Assembly (NCBI RefSeq): GCF_026788005.1
Contig: NZ_JABEPE010000005.1
Span: forward strand, 62,001 to 126,000
Origin: Alteromonas sp. a30
GTDB taxonomy: Bacteria; Pseudomonadota; Gammaproteobacteria; Enterobacterales; Alteromonadaceae
Direction: 5' to 3'
DNA length: 64,000 nt
Numbering within the stretch: position 1 is the stretch's first letter; every line of letters begins with the position of its first letter. Below are positions 44,602-53,562 of this stretch, one piece after another. Made by a program: the position numbers and the translations under genes. The notes under the pieces are model-generated. The model saw only the letters and a list, made by a program, of their open reading frames with translations. It did no database searches and had not been told where the DNA came from.

Positions 44602-47478
44602 ATGACAACCACCACTTATCAATCTCACTACCTGAGTCATCAGGCATTTTTTAATGGCCTATTGAACGAGGCAAAACAAGACATTGACCTACAGGTATTG
44701 AACCAAAATACACTGGTTATTCCCTTGTCGCCGGCGATGTCTTTGCAATTACCTTTGCGGTACTACTCGCACGGAGGCAGACACAGATACACAGGTGAAA
44801 TTTACCAATGTACAAAGGACGAACGCTCTGCGGTGTCTTTAGTTGAAGCCGCCAGTTTGTTATTAACGCACTACTTTGAAGAAATCGACGCAGGTAAAAA
44901 AGCACGCTTCTTAGAGCGACTAAAACAATCGGATGACACCATAAAACGGGCGCAGGAAAGCAACTTACCAGCATTTCACCAAAGCTTGACGATGTCCTCC
45001 AATGGCCGCCATTTTATTCAGTCAGAGCAAGGATTAACAGGTGGACACAGTATGCATCCGTCCCCCAAAAGCAACGAGCCTTTATCTCACCAAGAGCAAC
45101 AAACCTATTTGCCCGATTTTCAACAATCTTTTTCAATAAAATGGTTTGCCGTGCGAGCCTCCTTGTTATGTGGAAACTGCGTGGATGGAGAATTAACACA
45201 AAGTCTGAAGCTGTTTTTTGCACAAACCCAAGGTGAGGAGGCGCTGAATCAATTGGATGAGCATTGGGTGCCATTTCCTATGCATCCGCTGCAAGCCAAA
45301 TATTGGTGTCAATGGAAAGAAGCGCGCGCGTTTTGTGAAGATGTAATTGCGCTGGAGGAAGAGCATAGAGGCTGGATGGCCACCTCCTCCACTCGCGCGA
45401 TTTTTCACCCAGACATGCCGTGGATGCTAAAAGCATCGTTGCCCGCTAAACTCACAAATTCTTTGCGTTTACTCACTGAAAATGAAGTGAACCGTGGGAT
45501 CCAATTAAGTCGAATGCTACGTACTCCGGCCGGTATCGAACTCAAGCAACGCCTTCATCAAACCCACATTATAGAAGAACCCATGTGGTGCGGAATACGA
45601 AGCGCAAACGGTGAAGTGGTTCCACTGTCCATTGTCAGTTTTCGGTGCAATCCGTATCAGCAAAACGCCCCCACTTCCACCAATGCTTGTCATTTGCTGG
45701 CCAGCGCCAATCAAATTCAACTGGATGAAATACAAGACGAGGAGGCATCTATCAGCCCGGCACCTCGCGCAATGACTCAAATAGCCAGTTGGGTTCATGA
45801 ATATGCCAAACAACAGCACCTTACCTATGCTCAAGCCGCAAAGCGCTGGCTCGCTCAATTTATGGATAACGTAATCCACCCTTTATGCATTGCACGAAAC
45901 GATTACGGATTGGTGCTACTCGCACACCAACAAAACATTTTATTGAATATTGAGAATGCATTGCCTGTTGGTTTTGCCCTGAAAGATTGTCAGGGAGTTG
46001 GGTTAACGGATATTGCCTTACAGCGTTTTGCTGAGATATTTGAACACGAAAAACCAAGCTACTTTATGTCGTCAGAACACGTCAACCCGTACTTGGCTTA
46101 CTATATTTTTGGTAACACCTTAACCAGTACCTTGACTAATATCGCCGCAGATTGCGACATCTCTGAAAACGCTCTTTGGGCGCTTTGCCAAGAAAAGCTC
46201 CAGCAATGGCTTCCTGAAAACCCAACCGACACCAGCTTCTATCAATTTTTGGCTGGATCACCGTTCTTAAAATGGAAACGTAATTTTTTCTGTTTTTTAA
46301 GTGATATTAACGAAAACTCATTGCCTGATATTGAACGTATTTATTGCAAAATTCCCAATCCATTACAAATACAGACTCAAACCTTCTTTGTGAAAAAAGC
46401 CCTACCGGACGGGCGAGATTTACTGATTCAAGAACAAAAAAACAGTGCACATCATAGTCAATTTCACCTTCAGTATTTAGGTGAAATATTAGCTACATTT
46501 CAGGCAACGCTCACAACGCACGGCGAAGACAGTGACAAATCACCCGAAGTTGAGCTGACACAACACCTTTCGCCAGCCACCACAGACACCGCTTTATGGT
46601 GGACTGCGGCCGAACATACGGTGTTTAAATTACGTGCAGAGACCTTGCGTTTGAAGCATCTACCCGAATCGGTACTCGCTGATTTTCAGCGTACACTGGC
46701 GCATAGCGGCGTTGCTTTTGAAGATTCAACTACCTCTGACGCCCACACGATCAGCCGCAAGAGCATACTGGCAGCTTGTCCAACGTGGAAACACAATGAT
46801 GATGCACAATCCGCTCAAATACCTTGCGTCATACCGTTGGCAAATCAAAATCCAGAAAAACGTATTACCGCAGAAAATGGGTTAAATCACCCTGAGCGTC
46901 CCGAAAAACCAAATGGCATTATTTTCCAACGTTATTTGTATCCCCTATCCCGCACGATTTGTTTTCGCACGTTAGATATTGATAGAGATTTAGACGCCTT
47001 CCATTACTGGCATAACATCCCAGAAACCGCTGAAATTTGGGAGTTAGCAGGCAGCAAAACCATGCACAAGGACTATCTCAGTAAGATGCAAAAAGACCCG
47101 CATCAAATTCCAGTAATCGCAGAATTTGACGGTATGCCCTTTGCGTATATTGAGCTGTATTGGACCCCTGAAGACAGACTCGGGCCTCATTATCAATGCC
47201 AAGACTATGACCGTGGCTTGCATATTTTGGTGAGTAATTTACGTTTTCGTGGGCACGTTTACTTCAAAGCGTGGGCTAAAAATATGCTTCTATATTGCTT
47301 TCAAGATGAACCGCGCACACAACGGCTTTTAGGCGAGCCTAAAGCCAGTAATGCAGTGGTGATTGGGATGTCCGAGCGCATTGGCATGTTCAAACAATTT
47401 GAGTTCGATTTCCCTCATAAACGCGCCATGCTCTTACAGTGTGACAGAGACACGTTTTTTTCAAAGTTTGCCATTTAA
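44602..47478 (+). CDS. Fused NIS siderophore synthetase (IucA/IucC) and hydroxylamine acyltransferase
   Basis: About 958 residues from the ATG at 44602, preceded by GGGAGA. Residues about 1-600 are an IucA/IucC-type synthetase: GLTGGHSMHPSPKSN, PLQAKYWCQWK, SSTRAIFHPDMPWMLKASLP, VIHPLCIARNDYGLVLLAHQ and ALKDCQG, where many relatives have Arg-Asp. After a poorly conserved linker, residues about 790-958 are a GNAT domain of the IucB/AlcB type (AYIELYWTPEDRLGP, DYDRGLHILVSNLRFRGHVY). It would first acylate an N-hydroxy amine, then join units to the siderophore. Only one synthetase is present, favouring a macrocyclic dihydroxamate over aerobactin, which needs two. The monooxygenase follows after 6 nt. 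Confidence 0.85.
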   Translation: MTTTTYQSHYLSHQAFFNGLLNEAKQDIDLQVLNQNTLVIPLSPAMSLQLPLRYYSHGGRHRYTGEIYQCTKDERSAVSLVEAASLLLTHYFEEIDAGKKARFLERLKQSDDTIKRAQESNLPAFHQSLTMSSNGRHFIQSEQGLTGGHSMHPSPKSNEPLSHQEQQTYLPDFQQSFSIKWFAVRASLLCGNCVDGELTQSLKLFFAQTQGEEALNQLDEHWVPFPMHPLQAKYWCQWKEARAFCEDVIALEEEHRGWMATSSTRAIFHPDMPWMLKASLPAKLTNSLRLLTENEVNRGIQLSRMLRTPAGIELKQRLHQTHIIEEPMWCGIRSANGEVVPLSIVSFRCNPYQQNAPTSTNACHLLASANQIQLDEIQDEEASISPAPRAMTQIASWVHEYAKQQHLTYAQAAKRWLAQFMDNVIHPLCIARNDYGLVLLAHQQNILLNIENALPVGFALKDCQGVGLTDIALQRFAEIFEHEKPSYFMSSEHVNPYLAYYIFGNTLTSTLTNIAADCDISENALWALCQEKLQQWLPENPTDTSFYQFLAGSPFLKWKRNFFCFLSDINENSLPDIERIYCKIPNPLQIQTQTFFVKKALPDGRDLLIQEQKNSAHHSQFHLQYLGEILATFQATLTTHGEDSDKSPEVELTQHLSPATTDTALWWTAAEHTVFKLRAETLRLKHLPESVLADFQRTLAHSGVAFEDSTTSDAHTISRKSILAACPTWKHNDDAQSAQIPCVIPLANQNPEKRITAENGLNHPERPEKPNGIIFQRYLYPLSRTICFRTLDIDRDLDAFHYWHNIPETAEIWELAGSKTMHKDYLSKMQKDPHQIPVIAEFDGMPFAYIELYWTPEDRLGPHYQCQDYDRGLHILVSNLRFRGHVYFKAWAKNMLLYCFQDEPRTQRLLGEPKASNAVVIGMSERIGMFKQFEFDFPHKRAMLLQCDRDTFFSKFAI

Positions 47479-47484
47479 GGAAAA

Positions 47485-48834
47485 ATGATGATGACCCCAA
47501 TATTGGATTTAATTGGTGTGGGCATTGGCCCTTCAAATTTAAGTATCGCGGCCCTTAGTGCCACTAAAACACAACTAAGCACGCAATTTTTTGAGCAAAA
47601 ACCGCAATTTAGCTGGCATCCGGGAATGCTGTTGAAAGAGGCTAAAATGCAAACCTCCTTTGTGAAAGACCTAGTCACCTGTGTTGACCCAACCAGCCCT
47701 TACAGCTTTCTAAATTACTTGGTAACGCAAGGCAAAATCTACCCGTTTTTGGCCTCTGGGCAAAGCACACTGTCGCGACTTGAATTCACCGATTACATGA
47801 GTTGGGTTGCTAACCAACTGCCCAACACACAATTTAATGCGCCCATTGAAGATATTCAGTATGACAAGGGGCAATTTGTTGTTATTCATGAAGGCCAAGA
47901 ATACCTAAGCCGACACCTTGTGATTGGGACAGGAATTCAACCTATGATCCCAACATGTGCCAAGCCTTTCATCGGTTCAAACTGCTTCCACGCGGGCGAA
48001 ATGGCAACCATACAGCCCAACCTCACCAATAAACGTGTTGCGATTGTTGGAGGTGGGCAAAGTGGCGCAGATATTTTCCAACATGTATTCGATGGCATTT
48101 ATGGCGCTCCAAGCCGTATCGATTGGTGGTCTCGTCGCTCCAATATCGAAGCTTTAGATGAAGGCTGCTTCACGGACGAATACTTTATGCCAGATTACGT
48201 CAACCGCTTCTATCATCTGCATTCTCCCGTAAAAACACAGGAAGTCCAACGTCAAAAGCTTACCAGTGATGGCATTACCAACGAATGTTTGCAAGGGCTA
48301 TATCAGCGTTTATATCAAGATAAATTTGTACGACAAACTCCTGCTTGGTGGTCCATCAACCCGAGTCAAAAGCTCATCAATATGCAGCACAATAACAGCG
48401 TGTATCACTTAACTTACGAGCACACTTTAACCGGGAAAAAGCACACAGCAGAAGCCGATATTGTCATTCTGTGTACCGGGTTTAAACGCTGTTTGCCAAA
48501 TTGTTTAAGTGAAGTGTTACCGCATTTGAAAATAGATGCCAATGCTCGTATTGAGCTAGGTGAAAACTTCAATGCAAAATGGAAAAAAGCCTGTGAAAAC
48601 GAAGTTTATATTGTTAATGCTGGGACTTATTCTCACGGCATTGCCGAGCCTCAATTAAGTTTAATTGCTTGGCGCGCGGCTCGTATTATAAACCACCTTT
48701 TTGGCGCTGATTTATACCGCATCCCAGAATCCCCAAATATCGTAAATTGGTTATTACCGCTGAAGACAAATTGTCCACAAAATCAGGCAAATAGTAGAAT
48801 TTATTCATCAGATGAACTTACATCCTTTAACTGA
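47485..48834 (+). CDS. L-lysine/ornithine/diamine N-monooxygenase (IucD/AlcA family)
   Basis: A 449-residue flavin enzyme. The FAD motif is LIGVGIGPSNLSIAAL (residues 9-24), the NADPH motif VAIVGGGQSGADIF (about 188-201), and the family C-terminal motif is ILCTGFKR with HGIAEPQLSL. It hydroxylates a side-chain or terminal amine in the first step of hydroxamate siderophore synthesis. No decarboxylase gene is nearby, so lysine, ornithine, putrescine or cadaverine all remain possible substrates. AAGGA lies before the triple ATG; the first is used. Confidence 0.9.
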   Translation: MMMTPILDLIGVGIGPSNLSIAALSATKTQLSTQFFEQKPQFSWHPGMLLKEAKMQTSFVKDLVTCVDPTSPYSFLNYLVTQGKIYPFLASGQSTLSRLEFTDYMSWVANQLPNTQFNAPIEDIQYDKGQFVVIHEGQEYLSRHLVIGTGIQPMIPTCAKPFIGSNCFHAGEMATIQPNLTNKRVAIVGGGQSGADIFQHVFDGIYGAPSRIDWWSRRSNIEALDEGCFTDEYFMPDYVNRFYHLHSPVKTQEVQRQKLTSDGITNECLQGLYQRLYQDKFVRQTPAWWSINPSQKLINMQHNNSVYHLTYEHTLTGKKHTAEADIVILCTGFKRCLPNCLSEVLPHLKIDANARIELGENFNAKWKKACENEVYIVNAGTYSHGIAEPQLSLIAWRAARIINHLFGADLYRIPESPNIVNWLLPLKTNCPQNQANSRIYSSDELTSFN

Positions 48835-48884
48835 ACGGCGCATAATAGACGCTCATTTTTTCAAATCAGTCAGTCTAGGTAGTT

Positions 48885-50117
48885 ATGACGAAGATAAAGA
48901 CGAATAATCAACTATCACTTTTTGAATTTGTGGTTTTGATGGCATTACTCTCGTCACTCGCAGCCTTCTCGATTGATGCTGTGCTTCCTGCATTACCACA
49001 AATAGGTGCGTATCTACAGGTTATCAACCCAAACGACACGCAACTGATTGTGTCCATGGTGATGTTAGGCATGGGTGTAGGACAGCTCTTTTTCGGACCA
49101 ATGTGTGACGCCTTTGGGCGAAAACCCACGTTATACACCGGTATGGCAGTATTTCTGCTAGGTACAGCAACCTGCATGTACGCACAAGATCTCACTTGGA
49201 TGATCATCGGCAGGCTAACCCAAGGTTTTGGCGTAGGCTCTTCTCGCGTTGTTACCGCAGCGCTTATTCGTGACTCTTATACCGGACGGTATATGTCACG
49301 GGTAATGTCTTTCATCATGATGGTATTTATTACGATCCCAATGATTGCGCCACTTACTGGGCAATTCATCATGTATCTATCGTCTTGGAAAATGATTTTT
49401 ATCGTCATTGCATGTGCCGCGATTATTACCACATTATGGTTTGCTTGGCGTCAGCCAGAAACGTTAACCCATGAAGGGAAACGCCCTTTTACCATGAAAT
49501 CGGTTGGCCTAGCGTTCAAAGAGGTTTTTAGTCATAGAGAAGTGATGGCGTACATTCTCGCAATTGGTTTAGTGTTTGGTTGTTTTCTATCTTACCTAGC
49601 TTCATCTCAAGCCATTTTCGAAAAAACCTTTGGGGTGACACATGAGTTTCCTAAATATTTTGCAGTAATGGCACTGGCTTTCGGATTAGGTGCATTTTTT
49701 AATAGTCGTGCAGTGGTGAAGTTTGGCACACGAAAAATGGTGTATTTCACACTGCCGATATTTTTCTTTCTTTCCGTCGCCCTATTTGTGATCTGCTTAT
49801 TTAAACAAGGTAAGCCGAGTTTGTTGGAGTTTATTTTGTTAACTGTGCCACTGTTTTTTACGGTCAACGTGATGTTCACCAATTTTAATGCGATGGCGAT
49901 GCAGCTTTTGGGGCATATTGCTGGTATTGGTGCCGCAGTGATAGGCAGTTTGTCGGCAGCCATTGCAGTCACCTTTTCGTATTTTATCGGGCGTGAGTTT
50001 GATGGCACCCTAACCTTGTTATTTAGCAGTTACGTGGTGCTGGCGTTTTGCCTTACCGGATTAACGGTTTATACCCATAAGGCCAGTAGGAAAGCGCGAG
50101 AAAACGGTGGCGATTGA
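48885..50117 (+). CDS. Bcr/CflA-type MFS transporter
   Basis: A 410-residue, 12-helix drug-proton antiporter family member. The opening AFSIDAVLPALPQIGAYL and MFS motif A GPMCDAFGRKPTLYTG are typical of Bcr/CflA, as is QGFGVGSSRVVTAALIRD. It lies 50 nt after the monooxygenase on the same strand and could be the siderophore exporter, with the first MFS then serving another step. It is the last intact gene before the IS-disturbed region. Confidence 0.85.
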   Translation: MTKIKTNNQLSLFEFVVLMALLSSLAAFSIDAVLPALPQIGAYLQVINPNDTQLIVSMVMLGMGVGQLFFGPMCDAFGRKPTLYTGMAVFLLGTATCMYAQDLTWMIIGRLTQGFGVGSSRVVTAALIRDSYTGRYMSRVMSFIMMVFITIPMIAPLTGQFIMYLSSWKMIFIVIACAAIITTLWFAWRQPETLTHEGKRPFTMKSVGLAFKEVFSHREVMAYILAIGLVFGCFLSYLASSQAIFEKTFGVTHEFPKYFAVMALAFGLGAFFNSRAVVKFGTRKMVYFTLPIFFFLSVALFVICLFKQGKPSLLEFILLTVPLFFTVNVMFTNFNAMAMQLLGHIAGIGAAVIGSLSAAIAVTFSYFIGREFDGTLTLLFSSYVVLAFCLTGLTVYTHKASRKARENGGD

Positions 50118-50170
50118 GGTTGTTCTTAGGACACCCTCAGTTTTATCCTAGATAGCAATAAATACCGACA

Positions 50171-50653
50171 TTAGTATGCCCTAAATGCAGACTGAATAAT
50201 TTGAAAAACTTCTGGAACGCCTCTCTCCCATGTGCCTTGAAATAAAAAATACCTTGTGGCGATGAGATATAAAATAATAAAGAAACCCCAAATAACCACC
50301 CTATGCGCGAGAACCACATCATCTGATACAAACCTCTCTCCTGCTCTTTTAGAAATTTCACTGTTGATTCCTAGAGCATTAATTATTGTTACTAAAAGAA
50401 TGAGCCCTGTATATTTTGATATGACATCTGGGGTCAGATAATCTATAAAAGCAATCCAACACGCCACCAATACCACACCAAAAGGCCCGACAATTTCGTA
50501 ATTGGTCTCCTTTCTCTCATCTGAAAAAGACCAATAACTTAATTTAAGGTTATTTGTTTTAAAGTAATAAAGCGCACCGACTATCACTACAAGAGTTAGC
50601 GTTTGAGCTCTATCTACTTCATCCGTTAAATCAAAACTAATCGCTAATCCAAT
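50171..50653 (-). pseudogene. Membrane protein gene, 5' end lost at the IS junction
   Basis: The minus-strand frame is open from the first base outside the IS (50653) to the TAA at 50171, about 160 codons, with no start codon at the boundary. It begins IGLAISFDLTDEVDRAQTLT and shows four hydrophobic segments, including GPFGVVLVACWIAFIDYLTP, LILLVTIINALGI and VVIWGFFIILYLIATRYFL. A GTG at 50587 would give a 138-residue product, but the protein reads continuously to the IS, so it is most likely the C-terminal part of a longer membrane protein. No family recognised. Confidence 0.7.
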
Positions 50654-50668
50654 CAGGGCGGGATTCTA
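50654..50668 (+). repeat. ISAs1 left terminal inverted repeat
   Basis: CAGGGCGGGATTCTA, matching the right end at 14 of 15 positions. Confidence 0.9.
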
Positions 50669-50681
50669 CTTTGTCTATAAC

Positions 50682-51836
50682 TTAACCAAACAGTAATACC
50701 GTTCTAAAATCTGAGTTCCATGCTGCCCCTCTGCGCTTGGCGGCGATGCTATCTTTCTTGCCTTGATGTTGTCTGATTAGGTTTAAGCAGGCACGATTAA
50801 ACAAAGCAATATGTTTGGCTCCAGTCGGGTCGCTCACCTTCAGATTATCTTCCCTAAAAACAACATCTAATACCCAATGAAGTTGATTTTCTACAGCCCA
50901 ATGGTCACGCACAATGCTTGCCACCTGCTCAACATCTATCGGTAATGAGCTGACAAACCAACGAGAGGAACAAGATGTCTGGTTATTGATACTACGTTCG
51001 CTGGCAACTTCAATTATGCTGCAAATATGCGGCCACTTTTTCTTCAGCTCTGGCGTTAAATTGGCATCTATCTGCATGGAGGTTCGTTTTTCTCGGCGAC
51101 CATGACCCTTATTTTGCTGTTCGAATATCGCTAATTTTTCATCTTCATAGTGAGCTGAAAATTGCTCTTTCACATGTTTTTGCAAATTGGGTTGGTTACC
51201 TTTGACCTGAATAACAAAATCTCCTTTTCCCTTAATGATGGTTGCCATTGTTTCGCTCTGGCAATGCAATGCGTCCAGCGTCACCACCGCATTGTTCAGT
51301 GCTAATGCATCGATAACACGTCTGGCGACCTCACCCTCATTACCTTTGATATTACTGCTATCCTGATACAGCGCAATCCCACTACCAACATCTAAGGCAC
51401 TAACGACATGGAGCGCCTTGCTGGATGATTCTTTCCAATCCCCTCTTAGGGTCTTGCCATCAAGCGATATGACTTGCTTACCTGATTGTTCACGTTTCTC
51501 ATTGACCCAACCAAACACCGCCTGAATAAGGACATCGGTATCCAACGCCTTGATAATATTGGCAATACAATGCCGTCGGGGAATGCCATTAGCGAATTCA
51601 CGATGTTGTCTTAGCCAATCAAGTTGGCTATCTCCAAATTCTTGGATGGATTTCCAGCCATCCGCACCACTAAGGACAGCTGATAGAGTCAGAAAGATAA
51701 CATCAACCAAATCATGCTTTAGGTTAATATCAGTACGGAAGTCAGGAATAATGTTCAAGCGCTCAATCAATGTCAAATCATATTGAGATGAAAACTGATC
51801 TGATCTCGGTATGCAATAGAAGTTCAATGAATGCAT
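50682..51836 (-). CDS. ISAs1 family DDE transposase
   Basis: A 384-residue transposase of the ISAs1/H-repeat type. The N-terminal part has the family region LVDVIFLTLSAVLSGADGWK. The acidic triad is visible as Asp in ISLDGKTLRG, Asp in VVTLDALHCQ and Glu in RDHWAVENQLHWVLDVVF. The frame is intact from start to stop, so the element may still be active. It cuts and joins DNA at the terminal repeats flanking it. Confidence 0.95.
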   Translation of the reverse strand: MHSLNFYCIPRSDQFSSQYDLTLIERLNIIPDFRTDINLKHDLVDVIFLTLSAVLSGADGWKSIQEFGDSQLDWLRQHREFANGIPRRHCIANIIKALDTDVLIQAVFGWVNEKREQSGKQVISLDGKTLRGDWKESSSKALHVVSALDVGSGIALYQDSSNIKGNEGEVARRVIDALALNNAVVTLDALHCQSETMATIIKGKGDFVIQVKGNQPNLQKHVKEQFSAHYEDEKLAIFEQQNKGHGRREKRTSMQIDANLTPELKKKWPHICSIIEVASERSINNQTSCSSRWFVSSLPIDVEQVASIVRDHWAVENQLHWVLDVVFREDNLKVSDPTGAKHIALFNRACLNLIRQHQGKKDSIAAKRRGAAWNSDFRTVLLFG

Positions 51837-51879
51837 ATATTAATACGTGATCAATAAACGCTTCTTTATATCAAAAAGT

Positions 51880-51894
51880 TAGGATCCCGCCCTG
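51880..51894 (-). repeat. ISAs1 right terminal inverted repeat
   Basis: TAGGATCCCGCCCTG on the plus strand, the inverse of the left end with one mismatch. Confidence 0.9.
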
Positions 51895-51964
51895 TGGGTT
51901 GGGTAGAGCTACATGCCGACACAAGTGTGAGTAAGGCGCAAAGTCCTATTATTTTCTTCATCAT
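51895..51964 (-). pseudogene. Lipoprotein gene truncated by the IS (signal peptide only)
   Basis: On the minus strand an AGGAAAGGA ribosome site precedes ATG-ATG at 51964/51961. The frame encodes MKKIIGLCALLTLVSACSST and then meets the IS end. This is a textbook lipoprotein signal with lipobox V-S-A-C. The rest of the gene is missing; it does not continue on the other side of the IS, where an unrelated membrane protein is found. Confidence 0.75.
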
Positions 51965-52188
51965 TCCTTTCCTACTAGAATTCCTGATTACAGTACTAAA
52001 CGAGCGCATTTTCCTTACCCCCACTATTTAAATATGGTTAATTTACATTTCTTATATTAATATTACATTCACAAAAACCACCACTTATTAAGGCCACTAA
52101 TCGACCAAATATTAATCTCACCACATTTATTACATTGTAAAAAGCACCTATGTCAATTAAACCACCCATAAAATAAATTGGAAATAAA
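51965..52188. other. Non-coding AT-rich gap before the five-gene operon
   Basis: This stretch should hold the promoter of the operon starting at 52189 and that of the broken lipoprotein gene. I find no convincing -35/-10 pair. A short palindrome TTACATTGTAA lies near 52131. Composition is strongly AT, continuous with the operon to the right. Confidence 0.4.
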
Positions 52189-52725
52189 ATGAATAACATA
52201 TATTCTCAATCAAAAGCACAGGATTTCAAAAAATATTCAAGAGCAGATATTAACACTGTTATTGATGATTCAAGTTTTGTCGAGCAATCTACAGTAGACT
52301 CCATAATGTCAAGAATTAACAAAATAGACTTCACTCCTCATGGCTATAAACTAGAAAAAGAGTATGGATGGTCGGTTAGCAAAATTAACTATACAATTAA
52401 GCTTTACAAAGAGTGGTTAACTCTTCAAGCATTGTATGAAAACTTATCTTTTGCTCCTAGTGAATTGGTAGATGAGTTCTGGCACGTTCATATATTAGAT
52501 ACAAGAAAGTATATGAATGACTGTAACCTTATCAAAGGTGACTTCATTCATCATTATCCATATTTTGGCTTAACTGAGAAAGAAAATGAATCCGTTCTTG
52601 AATCAGGATTTACCTTAACTAAAAAACTATACCTTCATCACTTTGGTCATTGTGAACTGGGCTTTGAGGGGAACTTAACAGCTTCATGTGGTTGTCGTTC
52701 TGGCAATGGAAGTAGCTGTAGATAA
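52189..52725 (+). CDS. GRDP-like protein with Cys/Gly/Ser-rich C-terminal tail
   Basis: A 178-residue protein, first gene of the operon, with GGAAAT before its ATG. The middle part matches the glycine-rich-domain-containing-protein-like (DUF1399) family: LVDEFWHVHILDTRKYMNDC and FIHHYPYFGLTEKENE, rich in conserved His, Trp and Asp. The last 15 residues (TASCGCRSGNGSSCR) hold three Cys, four Ser and three Gly. Family members often end in Cys/Gly-rich tails, and the tail could be a substrate of the oxygenase and methyltransferase encoded next door or a metal site. Function of the family is not established. Its stop codon is immediately followed by the ATG of the next gene. Confidence 0.7.
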   Translation: MNNIYSQSKAQDFKKYSRADINTVIDDSSFVEQSTVDSIMSRINKIDFTPHGYKLEKEYGWSVSKINYTIKLYKEWLTLQALYENLSFAPSELVDEFWHVHILDTRKYMNDCNLIKGDFIHHYPYFGLTEKENESVLESGFTLTKKLYLHHFGHCELGFEGNLTASCGCRSGNGSSCR

Positions 52726-53559
52726 ATGGCGATATTAAAAATATCAGATGAACTTCAGGCAGAGTTAAAAACTCTCCTGAAATCATCACAATCCCCCGAA
52801 GAAACAATAGATATACTCAGCAAAAGCACTAAATTTTCAAATTTATTAACATCTTTAGAAAAAATCCTAAAAGAAGATAAATTTGTTCAATTTAGAGGCG
52901 GGGAGTTAAGCAATTACAATTTCTTCTTTACTGCTTTAGTAAATTGTTTTGGCGAGTATTATGGTGTAATAGAGCATACAGGAATCAAAATTGATTGTGA
53001 TCATACAGGATGCTCTAGAAACCAATTAGTTTTGCATAATGATGATGCTATTGACATTGAGCGACAACCACAATTTGGTTTTATACAAGTTATAAAGGAA
53101 GACCCTGTTTTGAAGGCTCACAACGGAATAACCCTCATCAGGGAGTTGATTCGAGAGCTTAGGTTCAAAGATCCCGATTTGTTAAATTCACTACTAACAG
53201 TTCCTGTCCCTATGTGTTCTTACGGAATTAATTATGATGGTGAAAATAAAAAGAGATTGGTGGTTAAAGAACCTATTTTATCTAAAGATAACGATGGTTA
53301 TAAAGTAAGATTCGATTTTGAAAGAATTAACTTTTATTACAAAGAGAAAAACGAAAAACAACCTTATGAAGAAAGCAAAATGATATTTAACTTCTTACAA
53401 TATGCTAACAGCATAAAAAAGGCTCTTTTCTTAGAAGTTGGCGATATTTTAATACAAAACAATAAAGAAACTCTGCATGATAGAGGTGAGTGCTCGATTG
53501 AAATAGGGACAAATGGAAAACTGAATAGTAGAGAAATACTAGTAAGTTTTGCTCGATAA
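52726..53559 (+). CDS. TauD/clavaminate synthase-like 2-oxoglutarate Fe(II) oxygenase
   Basis: A 277-residue protein with the double-stranded beta-helix hallmarks of the TauD superfamily. The facial triad is H104-x-D106 in LVLHNDDAIDIERQ and the distal His251 in GDILIQNNKETLHDRGE; Arg269, 18 residues later, can bind 2-oxoglutarate. The N-terminal 60 residues are helical, and RGGEL at 57-61 resembles the early TauD core. Such enzymes hydroxylate, desaturate or cyclise small molecules or peptidyl residues. It shares a TAA-ATG junction with gene 1 and is 3 nt from the methyltransferase gene. The substrate is unknown. Confidence 0.8.
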   Translation: MAILKISDELQAELKTLLKSSQSPEETIDILSKSTKFSNLLTSLEKILKEDKFVQFRGGELSNYNFFFTALVNCFGEYYGVIEHTGIKIDCDHTGCSRNQLVLHNDDAIDIERQPQFGFIQVIKEDPVLKAHNGITLIRELIRELRFKDPDLLNSLLTVPVPMCSYGINYDGENKKRLVVKEPILSKDNDGYKVRFDFERINFYYKEKNEKQPYEESKMIFNFLQYANSIKKALFLEVGDILIQNNKETLHDRGECSIEIGTNGKLNSREILVSFAR

Positions 53560-53562
53560 GAT

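Larger units (their letters stand above)
50654..51894 (-). mobile_element. ISAs1-family insertion sequence, complete, 1241 bp
   Basis: Bounded by terminal inverted repeats and carrying one full transposase gene. The left end reads CAGGGCGGGATTCTA and the right end, reverse complemented, CAGGGCGGGATCCTA. ISAs1 elements normally make 8-10 bp target duplications; the ten bases left of it (CTAATCCAAT) and right of it (TGGGTTGGGT) do not match. With different broken genes on the two sides, this indicates a rearrangement or deletion after insertion. Confidence 0.9.

Noticed and set aside
50644-51904. Target site duplication around ISAs1
   Set aside because: CTAATCCAAT and TGGGTTGGGT do not match in either direction after setting the ends by the inverted repeats.
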